Assembly: GCA_028824555.1 (NCBI GenBank)
Contig: JAPPDJ010000157.1
Coordinates: forward strand, 1-64,000
Direction of reading: 5' to 3'
DNA length: 64,000 nucleotides
DNA from: Gammaproteobacteria bacterium
GTDB lineage: Bacteria; Pseudomonadota; Gammaproteobacteria; Pseudomonadales; Azotimanducaceae
Shown in pieces: positions 8,122 to 16,312 of the stretch (the first letter of the stretch is position 1; each line of letters starts with the position of its first letter). The translations under genes were made by a program, and so were the position numbers. Under the pieces are notes generated by a model. That model did not search any database and was not told where the DNA came from. It saw nothing but the letters and a program-made list of their open reading frames with translations.

Positions 8122-8791
8122 GCGCCGGCCCTGCGAGCTGCCGCGCCGCCTCGACGACTTGCTTGCGGTCGTCAAGCCGGTCTTGCGGTTCATCGCCATC
8201 GAGCCATCCATTGCCCGAGGCAAACCAGAACGCCTTCTGCCAAGACGTCATCCCCGTGGGAAGCGTTGCGAGCACCTCCTTCACGACAGGGTGAGGCGCG
8301 CCATCCTGGAACTGGAACACCGGGTAAAGGTCGCGCCCTTGGATGCGCAGGGCGAATGTCTTGCCTTCCTTCTTCCAACGTGAGGCGGGCTCGCTCGGAT
8401 TGGACGAACGCACGCCCGACATTCTGTGAATCTGCTTTGCGGTGAGCACCCGGGTTTCGTCGAGATACTCTTGCCGCAGCGCGAAGTTGTCGAGCGCCAA
8501 ATCGGCTTCCACGTCCTGCCGTGGCGCCAGCAACCGCGTCAGGAGCTGCCTCAGATCCTCACCGGGGTTGACTCGCACAGCGGACTCCGACCATGCGTCA
8601 CCGAGCTTGTTCAGGCGGCGCACCACCCCGGTGAGCGGCCACGATGCACGGATAACGAGCCACTCGTCGTGCCCTGCCGCACTGCGGCCCAACCGGCTAC
8701 GCAGGCGCTCTGGCAACGTCGCAACCTCCTCGGAGTCCAATGCACCGCACACAATCGGTTTCGGATCGACAGCCACATCTGTGCCTTGCAT
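8114..8791 (-). CDS. Xre/MbcA/ParS-type antitoxin partner of RES toxin
   Basis: A 225-residue protein directly upstream of, and overlapping, the RES toxin gene. The first 100 residues match nothing I recognise. Residues about 115-165 (TAKQIHRMSGVRS...GRDLYPVFQF) look like a DNA-binding segment. The C-terminus (WQKAFWFASGNGWLDGDEPQ) resembles the MbcA/ParS/Xre toxin-binding domain, whose usual form is W...N.WL.G..P...L. It should neutralise the RES protein and may autoregulate the operon. It is longer than many Xre antitoxins of these systems. Family assignment rests on operon context plus the C-terminal motif. Confidence 0.65.
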   Translation of the reverse strand: MQGTDVAVDPKPIVCGALDSEEVATLPERLRSRLGRSAAGHDEWLVIRASWPLTGVVRRLNKLGDAWSESAVRVNPGEDLRQLLTRLLAPRQDVEADLALDNFALRQEYLDETRVLTAKQIHRMSGVRSSNPSEPASRWKKEGKTFALRIQGRDLYPVFQFQDGAPHPVVKEVLATLPTGMTSWQKAFWFASGNGWLDGDEPQDRLDDRKQVVEAARQLAGPAHG

Positions 8792-8937
8792 GATTTACAT
8801 GATCTTGCAGGCAGAATATCGATTGTCAGGTTAGCCGGCAAGCGGTGTACTCGGTCAAGAATGCCAACGAGGCTCCGCCACCGACGGACCACCGGACAAT
8901 CCTTCCAAGTCATCATGCCGTTCCCACGTTGCGCCTA

Positions 8938-10536
8938 CTACGAATGTCGACTCTCCCAGATCGCCCGAATGTGAGCGTCCGGGTCGCCAACCACTTCGCT
9001 GCGCGCGTTCAACATCATCGTGTGACGCCGCTCGACGTCGTACTCGGGCCATTCGGGCAGTCCTGACGCCTCGGGTACGCCTGTGTGAGCGAACGCTGCC
9101 CAGGCGTCGGTGATGCTGTCTGCCAGGGCCTGCGCTTCCGCCACATCGCTCTCGTCTCCCAGGCACGCTCCCAAGGTCGACAGATTGTTGAACATGAACG
9201 CGGCATCGAAGCCGTGGAACGCGCCGAAGGCACCATTGAGTCCCTTGGTTTCGTACTCGAACTGGTACATGTAGGTCTTGCCGTTGCTGGTATCGCTGTG
9301 GATTTCGGCGGCTCGGATCGACCGCATGCGGTACAAGGCGTCGGACTGAATGCGCTCGAGCACGGTGTAGCTGTCGCTGTCCGGCAGCTTCGATTTGTAC
9401 TCGCCGATCATTGTCTTACGTTCTTTTTTCGTGTTCCCGATGAGGCCGTTGAACAGGCTGTTGCCGATCTGAATGGCCAGCAGCTTGGGCAAGGGCATCG
9501 GCAGCACGGCAACCCGCCCATCGTGCCGGCAGTTGCCGATCAGCAGGTCGATGTTGCGCACCCTGGCGTTCGACATGGCCACGAGCACGTCGTCAGGCAT
9601 GAACTCCGTGTGGTAGGCGCCCGCGGCGGGTAGGCGAATGTGGCTCATCTCGCCGTACGGTTCACCCCGCCGGTACAGCATGGTCTGCATCTTCGAGCCG
9701 ACGATGACGTCGTTGGACACCTCGGCAAGCGCCTCGACATCACCAACGGGTACCTTCATTGCCTTCAATACGTCGGGGGTGAACTTGCGATGGTCGGCAA
9801 TGTCGATCATGACGATCGGGCCGCTCATCACCACCGCGCGATGGAACAGGCCTTCGCTTGCGGGGGATGACAGCAAGGCCCAGACGCAAGTCCCGCCCGC
9901 CGACTGGCCGACGACCGTCACGTTGTCCGGATCACCGCCGAATGGCTCGATGTTGTCCTGAACCCACTGTAACGCCGCGACGATATCCATGAACCCGCGA
10001 TTGCCGACACAGACGTCGTCGTCGAAAAGCCCGTCGGCGGCTAGGAAGCCGATCCCGCCCAGGCGGTAGTTGACACTCACGACGACAACGTTCCCTCGCT
10101 TCGCCAGAGCACCACCGTCGGCGGTGGGGGGACTGCTGCCGCCGCTGGCGAGTCCGCCGCCGTGTATGAAGAAGATCACGGGCCGCTTTTCGTCCGAAAC
10201 GGAAGGTTCTGTCGGCGCCCAGACGTTGAGCGAGAGGCAGTCCGGACCGGGTTCGGTCATGCCGCCCAGCATGTCCATCATTGCCGCCCCCGCCTTGGGC
10301 ATCAGCCATCCGGGCACGGACGGCACGTTCTGCGGCGCCGACGGACCGAACTGTGTTGCGTCGAAGGTGTCTGCGAGGACCGCAGGCGGCTTCGGTGCAA
10401 GCCAGCGGTTGATGCCTTCAATGGGCGCGGCGTAGGGGATGCCCTTGAAGCTGTAGATGCCATCCGAGAACTGCCCCTGGATCAGGCCACCTCCCACAGC
10501 AACTGCTGGGTCAATTGCGGGACCGGATGTGGTCAC
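8938..10536 (-). CDS. type B carboxylesterase/lipase family protein
   Basis: A 532-residue carboxylesterase of the cholinesterase-like family, hydrolysing carboxylic esters. FKGIPYAAP marks the N-terminus, FFIHGGGLASG the oxyanion hole and VVGQSAGGTCVW the nucleophilic Ser. A His in GAFHGFDAAFMF follows at the expected place. There is no obvious signal peptide. The start is GTG with GAGGAG 6 bases upstream. One complete inverted-repeat element lies 135 bases upstream. It is divergent from the MFS transporter gene. The natural substrate is unknown. Confidence 0.85.
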   Translation of the reverse strand: MTTSGPAIDPAVAVGGGLIQGQFSDGIYSFKGIPYAAPIEGINRWLAPKPPAVLADTFDATQFGPSAPQNVPSVPGWLMPKAGAAMMDMLGGMTEPGPDCLSLNVWAPTEPSVSDEKRPVIFFIHGGGLASGGSSPPTADGGALAKRGNVVVVSVNYRLGGIGFLAADGLFDDDVCVGNRGFMDIVAALQWVQDNIEPFGGDPDNVTVVGQSAGGTCVWALLSSPASEGLFHRAVVMSGPIVMIDIADHRKFTPDVLKAMKVPVGDVEALAEVSNDVIVGSKMQTMLYRRGEPYGEMSHIRLPAAGAYHTEFMPDDVLVAMSNARVRNIDLLIGNCRHDGRVAVLPMPLPKLLAIQIGNSLFNGLIGNTKKERKTMIGEYKSKLPDSDSYTVLERIQSDALYRMRSIRAAEIHSDTSNGKTYMYQFEYETKGLNGAFGAFHGFDAAFMFNNLSTLGACLGDESDVAEAQALADSITDAWAAFAHTGVPEASGLPEWPEYDVERRHTMMLNARSEVVGDPDAHIRAIWESRHS

Positions 10537-10670
10537 GAGCTACTCCTCGTTCAGGCGGCTTGGCGCCGTTCTACCACCAAACGTCCAGCCATCGCCAACG
10601 CGACTACCGCGTGGGAAGGGCAATCGTCCCCGCCAGTCCCGGCTCGCGGTACGTCGTGTAGTAGTGATTC

Positions 10671-10865
10671 TCCCGACACACAAACATTCCTTCCTAACGA
10701 CGTGGAACATCTCCTATGCGGCGCTCGTAGGATCCGGCCTCTTCTTATCCCCTTCTCGACATCGAGCTGACGGGGAACTGCCCAATGGAACCGGCGTTGA
10801 ATGGAGGGGGATGATGCGTAGGCAATGTCCCACGGTGTGTATGGCGGAGTGTTTGTGTGTCGGGA
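10671..10865. mobile_element. MITE-like element, complete copy (subfamily A)
   Basis: 195 bp bounded by perfect 16-base inverted repeats TCCCGACACACAAACA, with weaker inverted similarity continuing inwards for about 50 bases. The interior, read on the minus strand (CGCCGGTTCCATTGGGCAGT, then TCGAGAAGGGGATAAGAAGA), matches the element at 16023-16216. No coding capacity. It sits in the 537-bp gap between two divergent genes; the rest of that gap shows nothing recognisable. Confidence 0.7.
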
Positions 10866-11073
10866 CCCGTCCGTCGGGGACCCGCCCCGGGATGCGCCCC
10901 TGATTGACCTCGGCGCAGACGGCACCACGAGCGACCGCGTGACGGCGCCTAAGGACGTGTTCGAACGGCGAGGGTTCTGGCGAAAACGTCGGTTTCGAAC
11001 ACGCTACCATGGTTGCGGGGCGTGCGGTGTCGATGGACTCGTGGTTCCCGCGTTGCCGATCTCGGGGGGTACC

Positions 11074-12663
11074 ATGGCCGACGATTTCGAGAAGATCCGC
11101 AGGAGGCTCCGGCTCGCTGTCGTCGGAATGGCGCTCGGTATGTTCCTGGCGGTTCTGAGCCAGACCGTCGTTGCCACGGCGATGCCGGCGATCATCGTCG
11201 AACTGGGTGGATTCGGCCGTTACGCCTGGGTGGCCACGGCCTACTTGGTCGCGGCCACCGTAACCATGCCCATTGCGGGACGCATCGCCGACATCTACGG
11301 CTGCAAGCGCGTGCTGCTCGCGGGCATCGGCCTGTTCACCGTCGCGTCGATCCCGGCCGGCATGAGCCAGACATTGAATGAGCTGGTGGCGTACCGTGCG
11401 CTGCAGGGGATCGGCGGCGGGGTGGTCATGATCGGCAGCCTGGTCGGCATGGCCCAGTTGTTTCCACCCCAGCGGCGCGCCCGCTACCAAGCGTTGGTAG
11501 CCATGGTCTACGCCCTGGCCTCGGTACTGGGTCCCGCTTTAGGCGGGTTCATCACGGATGGAGTCGGGTGGAGCTGGGTGTTCCTGATGAACGTCCCGCT
11601 GGGCGCGATCGTCCTGGCGGTCGTGGTTCGGACCCTTCCGAATCTCCAGGCGGGGACCGATGTCAGCAGGCCGGACTACATCGGGATGGTGCTGCTGGTG
11701 CTCGCCGTGACCCCGCTGATGTTCGCCCTGTCATCCGGCGGCGTCCTGTTCGACTGGCTCTCCTGGCAGATCGTCGCTTGCTTGGCCTTCGGCGCGGTCA
11801 TGACGGCAGTTCTGATCACGGTGGAGACGCGCACCGAGAGTCCGATCCTGACCGTGGACATCTACCGGAGCCGAGGCGTTCCCGTGTCGCTGGCAGCATC
11901 GGTGCTGACCGGTTTCGGGTTCTACGCGGCGCTGTTGTTCGTGCCACTGTTGCTGTTCAGCGCGAGCGGCATGTCCGCCAGTGCGGCCGGGAGCCACCTG
12001 ACCCCGATGCTGCTTGGCATGGTGGTCGGCGCGGTGGTCATGGGGCGCCGGCTTTCGCGGGGCAAGGGCACCCACCGGACATCGGCCTTGACGAGCACGG
12101 GACTCGCCATCGTCGGGCTGTTCCTGATGTCGAACGTGGGCGAGGGGGCGAGCATCCTTGCGACCGACGGGACCATCGTACTGGTCGGGCTCGGACTCGG
12201 CGGGATGCTGGCCACTTTCGGTTCGGCGGTGCAGGGCGCCGTACCCGAGCACATGCTGGGTGCCGCGACCTCTTCGTTGTCGTTCTACCGGTCTGTGGGC
12301 GGCATGGTGGGCGTCGCCGCCGCCGGCGCCGTGCTGACGAACCGACTGCGCGACGGTCTTTCGGACGTGCTGTCATCGGGTACGTCATCGACCGGCGCTT
12401 CCGTGCAGTTGCCGCCGAACTGGCTCGGCAGCGTCCAGTTGGATCCGCGGTCGGTATCGGATGGGCAGTCGACGGCGGCCGTTGTCGCCGAGCTGGAGCG
12501 ATCAGGCCTCGATCGGCCCGTCGCCGAAGCGTTGGCCGAGGCGTTCCCCTCCGCCCTCACGGGTGCCATCGGCGAGGTCTTCCTAGTCACCGCGGCGGTC
12601 GTGGTGCTCGCGTTCGGGCTGTCGCTGTTCCTGCGTTCGGAGAACGACGAAGAGACCGGGTAG
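11074..12663 (+). CDS. MFS transporter, DHA2 (EmrB/QacA-like) family
   Basis: A 529-residue membrane protein with many hydrophobic segments, consistent with the 14-helix drug:H+ antiporter 2 family of the inner membrane. The N-terminus has LDxT-like SQTVVATAMPAI in the first helix, then GRIADIYGCKRV, the conserved loop 2-3 motif A. RALQGIGGG and a motif-C-like ALASVLGPALGG follow. A soluble stretch near residues 430-490 precedes the last helix. Likely function is proton-driven export of a drug or metabolite. The ATG at 11074 follows a G-rich site. It is convergent with the YaiI-family gene. Confidence 0.85.
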   Translation: MADDFEKIRRRLRLAVVGMALGMFLAVLSQTVVATAMPAIIVELGGFGRYAWVATAYLVAATVTMPIAGRIADIYGCKRVLLAGIGLFTVASIPAGMSQTLNELVAYRALQGIGGGVVMIGSLVGMAQLFPPQRRARYQALVAMVYALASVLGPALGGFITDGVGWSWVFLMNVPLGAIVLAVVVRTLPNLQAGTDVSRPDYIGMVLLVLAVTPLMFALSSGGVLFDWLSWQIVACLAFGAVMTAVLITVETRTESPILTVDIYRSRGVPVSLAASVLTGFGFYAALLFVPLLLFSASGMSASAAGSHLTPMLLGMVVGAVVMGRRLSRGKGTHRTSALTSTGLAIVGLFLMSNVGEGASILATDGTIVLVGLGLGGMLATFGSAVQGAVPEHMLGAATSSLSFYRSVGGMVGVAAAGAVLTNRLRDGLSDVLSSGTSSTGASVQLPPNWLGSVQLDPRSVSDGQSTAAVVAELERSGLDRPVAEALAEAFPSALTGAIGEVFLVTAAVVVLAFGLSLFLRSENDEETG

Positions 12664-12708
12664 TGTCCGCGGGTCGAGGCTGTTTAGGGCTACCAGGAAC
12701 TGCCTTGT

Positions 12709-13170
12709 TCAGCTTCGCGGTTGCGCGTGGTGCTTCGCTAGGTACCGATCCAGGGCGTTGGCGAAGCGCTGCACTTCCTTCTTGCCCAGAGCACTGGGTC
12801 CACCGGACACCGCGCCGACACTGCGCAACTCGTCCATCATGTCGCGTCGTTGCAGGTAGTCACGCACATTTTCGCGGGTGTACATCTTGCCGCGCGGGTT
12901 GAGGGCCGCGCCGCCCTTCGCAACGACCTCGGCGGCGAGCGGCACGTCGCCAGTGATGACCAGGTCGCCTGACGCCATGCGCTCGACAATGGTGTGATCA
13001 GCCACGTCGAAACCCGCTGCCACCTGTAGTGACTCGACCACGCGCGATGGCGGCGTTCGTACGAATTGGTTGGCCACGAGGATCGTAGGAACCTGCACGC
13101 GCTCCGCAGCCCGGAACAACACCTCCTTGATGGCATTGGGACAGGCGTCGGCATCGACCCAGATTCTCAC
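12709..13170 (-). CDS. YaiI/YqxD family (DUF188, UPF0178) protein
   Basis: A 153-residue protein matching UPF0178 along its length. It starts MRIWVDADACPNAIKEVLFRAA, with the Asp pair of a PIN/NYN-like nuclease fold, has VITGDVPLAAE in the centre and ends with SALGKKEVQRFANALDRYL. Members are small cytoplasmic proteins of uncertain function, predicted to be metal-dependent nucleases. The gene is alone on its strand and ends 45 bases from the convergent MFS gene. Confidence 0.85.
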   Translation of the reverse strand: MRIWVDADACPNAIKEVLFRAAERVQVPTILVANQFVRTPPSRVVESLQVAAGFDVADHTIVERMASGDLVITGDVPLAAEVVAKGGAALNPRGKMYTRENVRDYLQRRDMMDELRSVGAVSGGPSALGKKEVQRFANALDRYLAKHHAQPRS

Positions 13171-13222
13171 AGTCCTCTCCAGATTGGTTGCGCCACCACG
13201 CTGGCCGCCCGTGCGTGGTGTT

Positions 13223-13315
13223 GGTTCCCGCGCATCGCATTCCCTTCGAGGCCATGCGGCTGCAGTGTAGGAGATTGTCCGCTCCTAGGTGGGACGAGAT
13301 GTTTGGGTGTTGGTA
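13223..13315. mobile_element. MITE-like element, right end only (subfamily B)
   Basis: GGTTCCCGCGCATCGCATTC through GTTTGGGTGTTGGTA. It matches the right half of the element at 21884-22098 over about 100 bases. The left terminal repeat is missing or too diverged to see. Confidence 0.6.
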
Positions 13316-13435
13316 TGCGCCTTTTCGGCGCGAGTCCAGTCCTGCGTCTCGGCAGCGACTTGCCGGTGATCGCGGCCGGTCTGCTGACGTTCTCATCGTC
13401 GGGCAGCGTCGTTCTGTACGGTCGTCCCAGTGACT

Positions 13436-14284
13436 TCAGGGGCCATTGCGCAACATGAGGTCGAACCAGACGCCGGTGTGATCCGAAAGCCGCGTACCGT
13501 CGACTTCCTTGGGGAAGACTCCTACTTGGCGGGTTCCGTCGCGTTTCGGCGTCGGTTGCCTCAGAACCAGATCCTGAGAGTGGGCGATGTGGTCGATCAG
13601 CTGCACCTTGCCATTGGCCGACGGAGCGTCAGCCAGTGTGACCTCCCTCAGCTCCATTCCATTCGCGCCAAGCCGAGTCGACGCCTCGGTCACAAACCCG
13701 GAGGTCGCGATTTGGAAACGCGCAAAAGCGCTCTGCAATGAGCTATGGAGTTTGCCGCCTCTTGGGGAACGCTGGTTGAAGTCGCCGAGGACGATCGCCC
13801 TCCGTCGTGGTCGCGCGTAGGACAATTGCTCGAATCCACCGAGCCAATCAAGGTGATCCTGCCATTGCACTCGGTCGCGCCGACCACTGTTCACATGCGC
13901 ACCACCCCACGGAATGCAGACGCCGACCACGGTCACGTCGCCGACTGGCGTCTCGGTCACGCCGGCAGCCAACCTGCCGCCAGGCAGAGAGTCCTGCAAC
14001 GCGTCGAATACAGGCGTCCACGGCCATCTGCTCCAAAGCAGGACCTTCCTTCGGCCCGGACTGGCCTTCGGCAACGGATAGCCCCAATCCGTGCCGGCAT
14101 CGATCACATATCCGCCCTTGGGCAGGACTCCCGCGTCACCCTCCGTGACGCAAAGGATGTCGCAGTCCGGTGTTGCGAGCATGTCGGCAACCAACGGCGC
14201 TCTCTTCGATCTAGGCGTCGCCCATTGCACGTTCCACGTGCCCACCCGAACACATTCATCCGGTCCGTCCGCGCTATTGGTCAT
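13436..14284 (-). CDS. endonuclease/exonuclease/phosphatase family protein
   Basis: A 282-residue protein with the EEP fold: VGTWNVQWA at the N-terminus, ILCVTEGD with the metal-binding Glu-type residue, IVLGDFNQRSP (GDFN) in the second half and LSDHTGVWFDL (SDH) at the end. The family includes nucleases and phosphodiesterases. The ATG at 14284 has GAAGGA upstream; the preceding in-frame 30 residues are unlike the family. No secretion signal, so it acts in the cytoplasm on an unknown phosphodiester. It is followed downstream by a decayed repeat element. Confidence 0.8.
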   Translation of the reverse strand: MTNSADGPDECVRVGTWNVQWATPRSKRAPLVADMLATPDCDILCVTEGDAGVLPKGGYVIDAGTDWGYPLPKASPGRRKVLLWSRWPWTPVFDALQDSLPGGRLAAGVTETPVGDVTVVGVCIPWGGAHVNSGRRDRVQWQDHLDWLGGFEQLSYARPRRRAIVLGDFNQRSPRGGKLHSSLQSAFARFQIATSGFVTEASTRLGANGMELREVTLADAPSANGKVQLIDHIAHSQDLVLRQPTPKRDGTRQVGVFPKEVDGTRLSDHTGVWFDLMLRNGP

Positions 14285-14448
14285 GTCGTATTCCTTCTCG
14301 CAGCTACAGATGATTCCGGTCACGGCGCGCAATGGGACGAATGGACGCTGGCAGGCGAGGTGGGGGCGTTGCACGCAGTCACGTTAAGCTCAGGTGAACG
14401 CACAGCGTTGCGGCTGGTCGTCTTCGCTTGCGAGGAAGCTGGCTTCGG

Positions 14449-14778
14449 TCAAAGGTTCGTCGGGATCAACGTGTGGTCGCCCGGTGCCAGCACCCGTATG
14501 GCCTTCGCGATATCGGGCAAGGCCGCGCGAATGGACGAAAGGCGATTGTCGTCGACGGCGAGGATCGCTAGGTCGGTGTGCCGTTGTTGCTCGGCGAGAC
14601 GCTTGTCGGTTGTGACCAGAACCGTGAAGCCGTGCCCGCTGGCCTCGGCGAGCAGTTCGGCGTCACTCAAGGAGCGCCACTGGTGGTAAACGGCGCTCTC
14701 GACTGGCGCGCCATCGAGGGCCGCTTGGAGAGCAAGGCGCACCCGCGGAGAGACTCCGACGTCGAGCAGGACCTTCAA
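14449..14778 (-). CDS. DUF5615 PIN-like toxin candidate
   Basis: A 109-residue protein starting MKVLLDVGVSPRVRLAL and continuing SDAELLAEASGHGFTVLVTTDKRLAEQQ, the pattern of DUF5615 PIN-like proteins (D near the N-terminus, D/E..A...G..LVT.D). These pair with DUF433 proteins. The gene begins 12 bases after the DUF433 gene. It probably acts as the ribonuclease toxin of a VapBC-like pair; activity is not established for most members. Confidence 0.8.
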   Translation of the reverse strand: MKVLLDVGVSPRVRLALQAALDGAPVESAVYHQWRSLSDAELLAEASGHGFTVLVTTDKRLAEQQRHTDLAILAVDDNRLSSIRAALPDIAKAIRVLAPGDHTLIPTNL

Positions 14779-14790
14779 GCGCGGAGGTCG

Positions 14791-15030
14791 TTAGGCGAGG
14801 TCGGCGCAGGCGGGGTTTTGCGTCGCAGCCGTCCTGACGGCCGCGCTCCCGACCCTAAGGACGGCGGCAGCGGCGCGGGGGTCGATCTCGAAGTCCCGGA
14901 CGAACTCATCGAGAGGAACGCCGTCGGCAAGCCAATCGAACAGCTGCTGGACGGGCAGGCGTGTGCCGCGGAAGCAGGGGGCTCCGCCCATTCGGCCCGG
15001 GTCGATCCAAACGGCTTCCTCAAGCGTCAT
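14791..15030 (-). CDS. DUF433 antitoxin candidate
   Basis: A 79-residue protein, MTLEEAVWIDPGRMGGAPCF, then GTRLPVQQLFDWLADG, the DUF433 signature of a small winged/helix-turn-helix-like domain. Partner of the DUF5615 gene downstream. The ATG at 15030 gives the usual family length. An alternative ATG at 15066 adds 12 residues, lies 8 bases after a TATTCT hexamer and could be leaderless. Expected to neutralise the PIN-like protein and repress the operon. Confidence 0.75.
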   Translation of the reverse strand: MTLEEAVWIDPGRMGGAPCFRGTRLPVQQLFDWLADGVPLDEFVRDFEIDPRAAAAVLRVGSAAVRTAATQNPACADLA

Positions 15031-15160
15031 GGCTGTCTCAGGTTGGGATCCGGCCAACGTCTTCATATTGGATGAGAATACCGGGGCAGGGGCGGGAGTC
15101 AAACGGGAACGGTGATCGTCCAGATCACCATCTCGGGCTTCATCAACGAACGTCCAGTTT

Positions 15161-15343
15161 TGCCGACACACGAGCACTTCGTCCATAAGCACCGTGGGGC
15201 GTCTCCCGCGCACCAGCCCTTCCAACACCGGTTCTAACGGGCTGTTTCCCCGTCCGCTCGGGTCGTAGGGGAGAGCGGACGTGCGAGGGCCTTCAGGTGG
15301 GAGAAATCCCATGGTTTGTAGGACGGGTGTTCGTGTGTCGGGA
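15161..15343. mobile_element. MITE-like element, complete copy (subfamily A)
   Basis: Left end TGCCGACACACGAGCA and right end TTCGTGTGTCGGGA form imperfect inverted repeats. The interior (CACCGGTTCTAACGGGCTGT) aligns with the copies at 10671 and 16023. 183 bp, between the DUF433 gene and the PD-(D/E)XK-like gene. Confidence 0.65.
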
Positions 15344-15398
15344 ACCGCTTTCTTCCATTGGGGGCGCGGGCGGGCAACGCCTGCGGAGTTCTGTCGAG

Positions 15399-15923
15399 TC
15401 AGTAACCGAGCAAAACTAGGCCATGGACGTTCGTGTAGTTCGCCGGCATGAAGAACGACGCCAGCCGTTTGGCCACCGTATCGAAGGGCCGACTAGGCGG
15501 CTTCTTTGGATTCTGGCGCAGCTCGACGGGCACCATCAGCAGCAGGTACGAGGCGTGTTCACAGATGTGGCACTTCCAGAAATCGAGGAGATCCATATTG
15601 TTAATGGTCGTCTTGCCTCGCTCTACCTCCATAATCACGCCTGTTGTCCCGACCGGTCGATAGTAGTCCGGCCGGAGTGCGCTGGACGCATAGCGGCGAA
15701 ATAACCCCTTCGACTCGTCGACAAAGCCGAGGCGATGCGCCTCCTCGATGAACGCGGCCTGAACCCGGGCGCTTGACTGCTGAGGCTGATTGGCGTCCTT
15801 CACCCGTTCGGCTATGTCGGGTCTCTGAAGAAAGGCGACGAGGGAGTCGGCCAGACCTAGGACCTCACGCCACTCCGCAGATGGTCTGTGTCGATCCTGC
15901 ACTAGGTCGATGCGCTCGATCAC
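15399..15923 (-). CDS. PD-(D/E)XK nuclease-like protein
   Basis: A 174-residue soluble protein. LRPDYYRPVG and, 11 residues after its Asp, VIMEVERGKTTINN form a D...ExERGK arrangement that fits the catalytic core of the PD-(D/E)XK restriction-endonuclease fold. DLLDFWKCHICEHASYLLLM, with a CxxC, follows. No methyltransferase or specificity gene is adjacent, so a restriction role is not shown. It lies between two mobile elements in a stretch containing several nuclease and toxin genes. The function is inferred only from the motif. Confidence 0.5.
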   Translation of the reverse strand: MIERIDLVQDRHRPSAEWREVLGLADSLVAFLQRPDIAERVKDANQPQQSSARVQAAFIEEAHRLGFVDESKGLFRRYASSALRPDYYRPVGTTGVIMEVERGKTTINNMDLLDFWKCHICEHASYLLLMVPVELRQNPKKPPSRPFDTVAKRLASFFMPANYTNVHGLVLLGY

Positions 15924-16022
15924 GCGTGCGCTCCGTTCTGTTCACTGCTAGAACAGGATGCCAGAGTCGAGGTTCTTTGCGGCTTCGGTGTTGGAGCGCC
16001 TCGGCAGCGACTGCCTCGGCAT

Positions 16023-16216
16023 TCTCGGCGCACCAACATTCCATCCCATACCGCGGGACATTGCCCACTCATCAGCCCCATCTACTTAACGCCGGCTCCA
16101 GCGGGCCGTTCCCCAGCCGCTCGGTGTCGAGAAGGGGACGAGGAGAGGCCGGGTCCTGCGAGCACCACGTGGGAGATACCCCACGTCGTGTAGGACGGGA
16201 CGTTTGTGTGTCGGGA
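16023..16216. mobile_element. MITE-like element, complete copy (subfamily A)
   Basis: Left end TCTCGGCGCACCAACA matches the consensus terminal repeat at 12 of 16 positions; right end TTTGTGTGTCGGGA is exact. The interior (CGCCGGCTCCAGCGGGCCGT, TCGAGAAGGGGACGAGGAGA) is the same as in the reversed copy at 10671. ACGTGGG/CCCACGT near the right end can form a hairpin. A second right-end-like TTTTGTGCGTCGGGAA follows at 16225-16240. Confidence 0.7.
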
Positions 16217-16312
16217 AGCGCCCGATTTTGTGCGTCGGGAACGCGAAGCCTTGCGACGCGTGGAACGCTGGCCGTCCCAAGGCGTTGGTCGCTGGTCCAT
16301 TGGCGTTTGGTC

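Noticed and set aside
10551-11490. Minus-strand frames around the MFS start
   Set aside because: They lie over the MITE-like element and antisense to the transporter.
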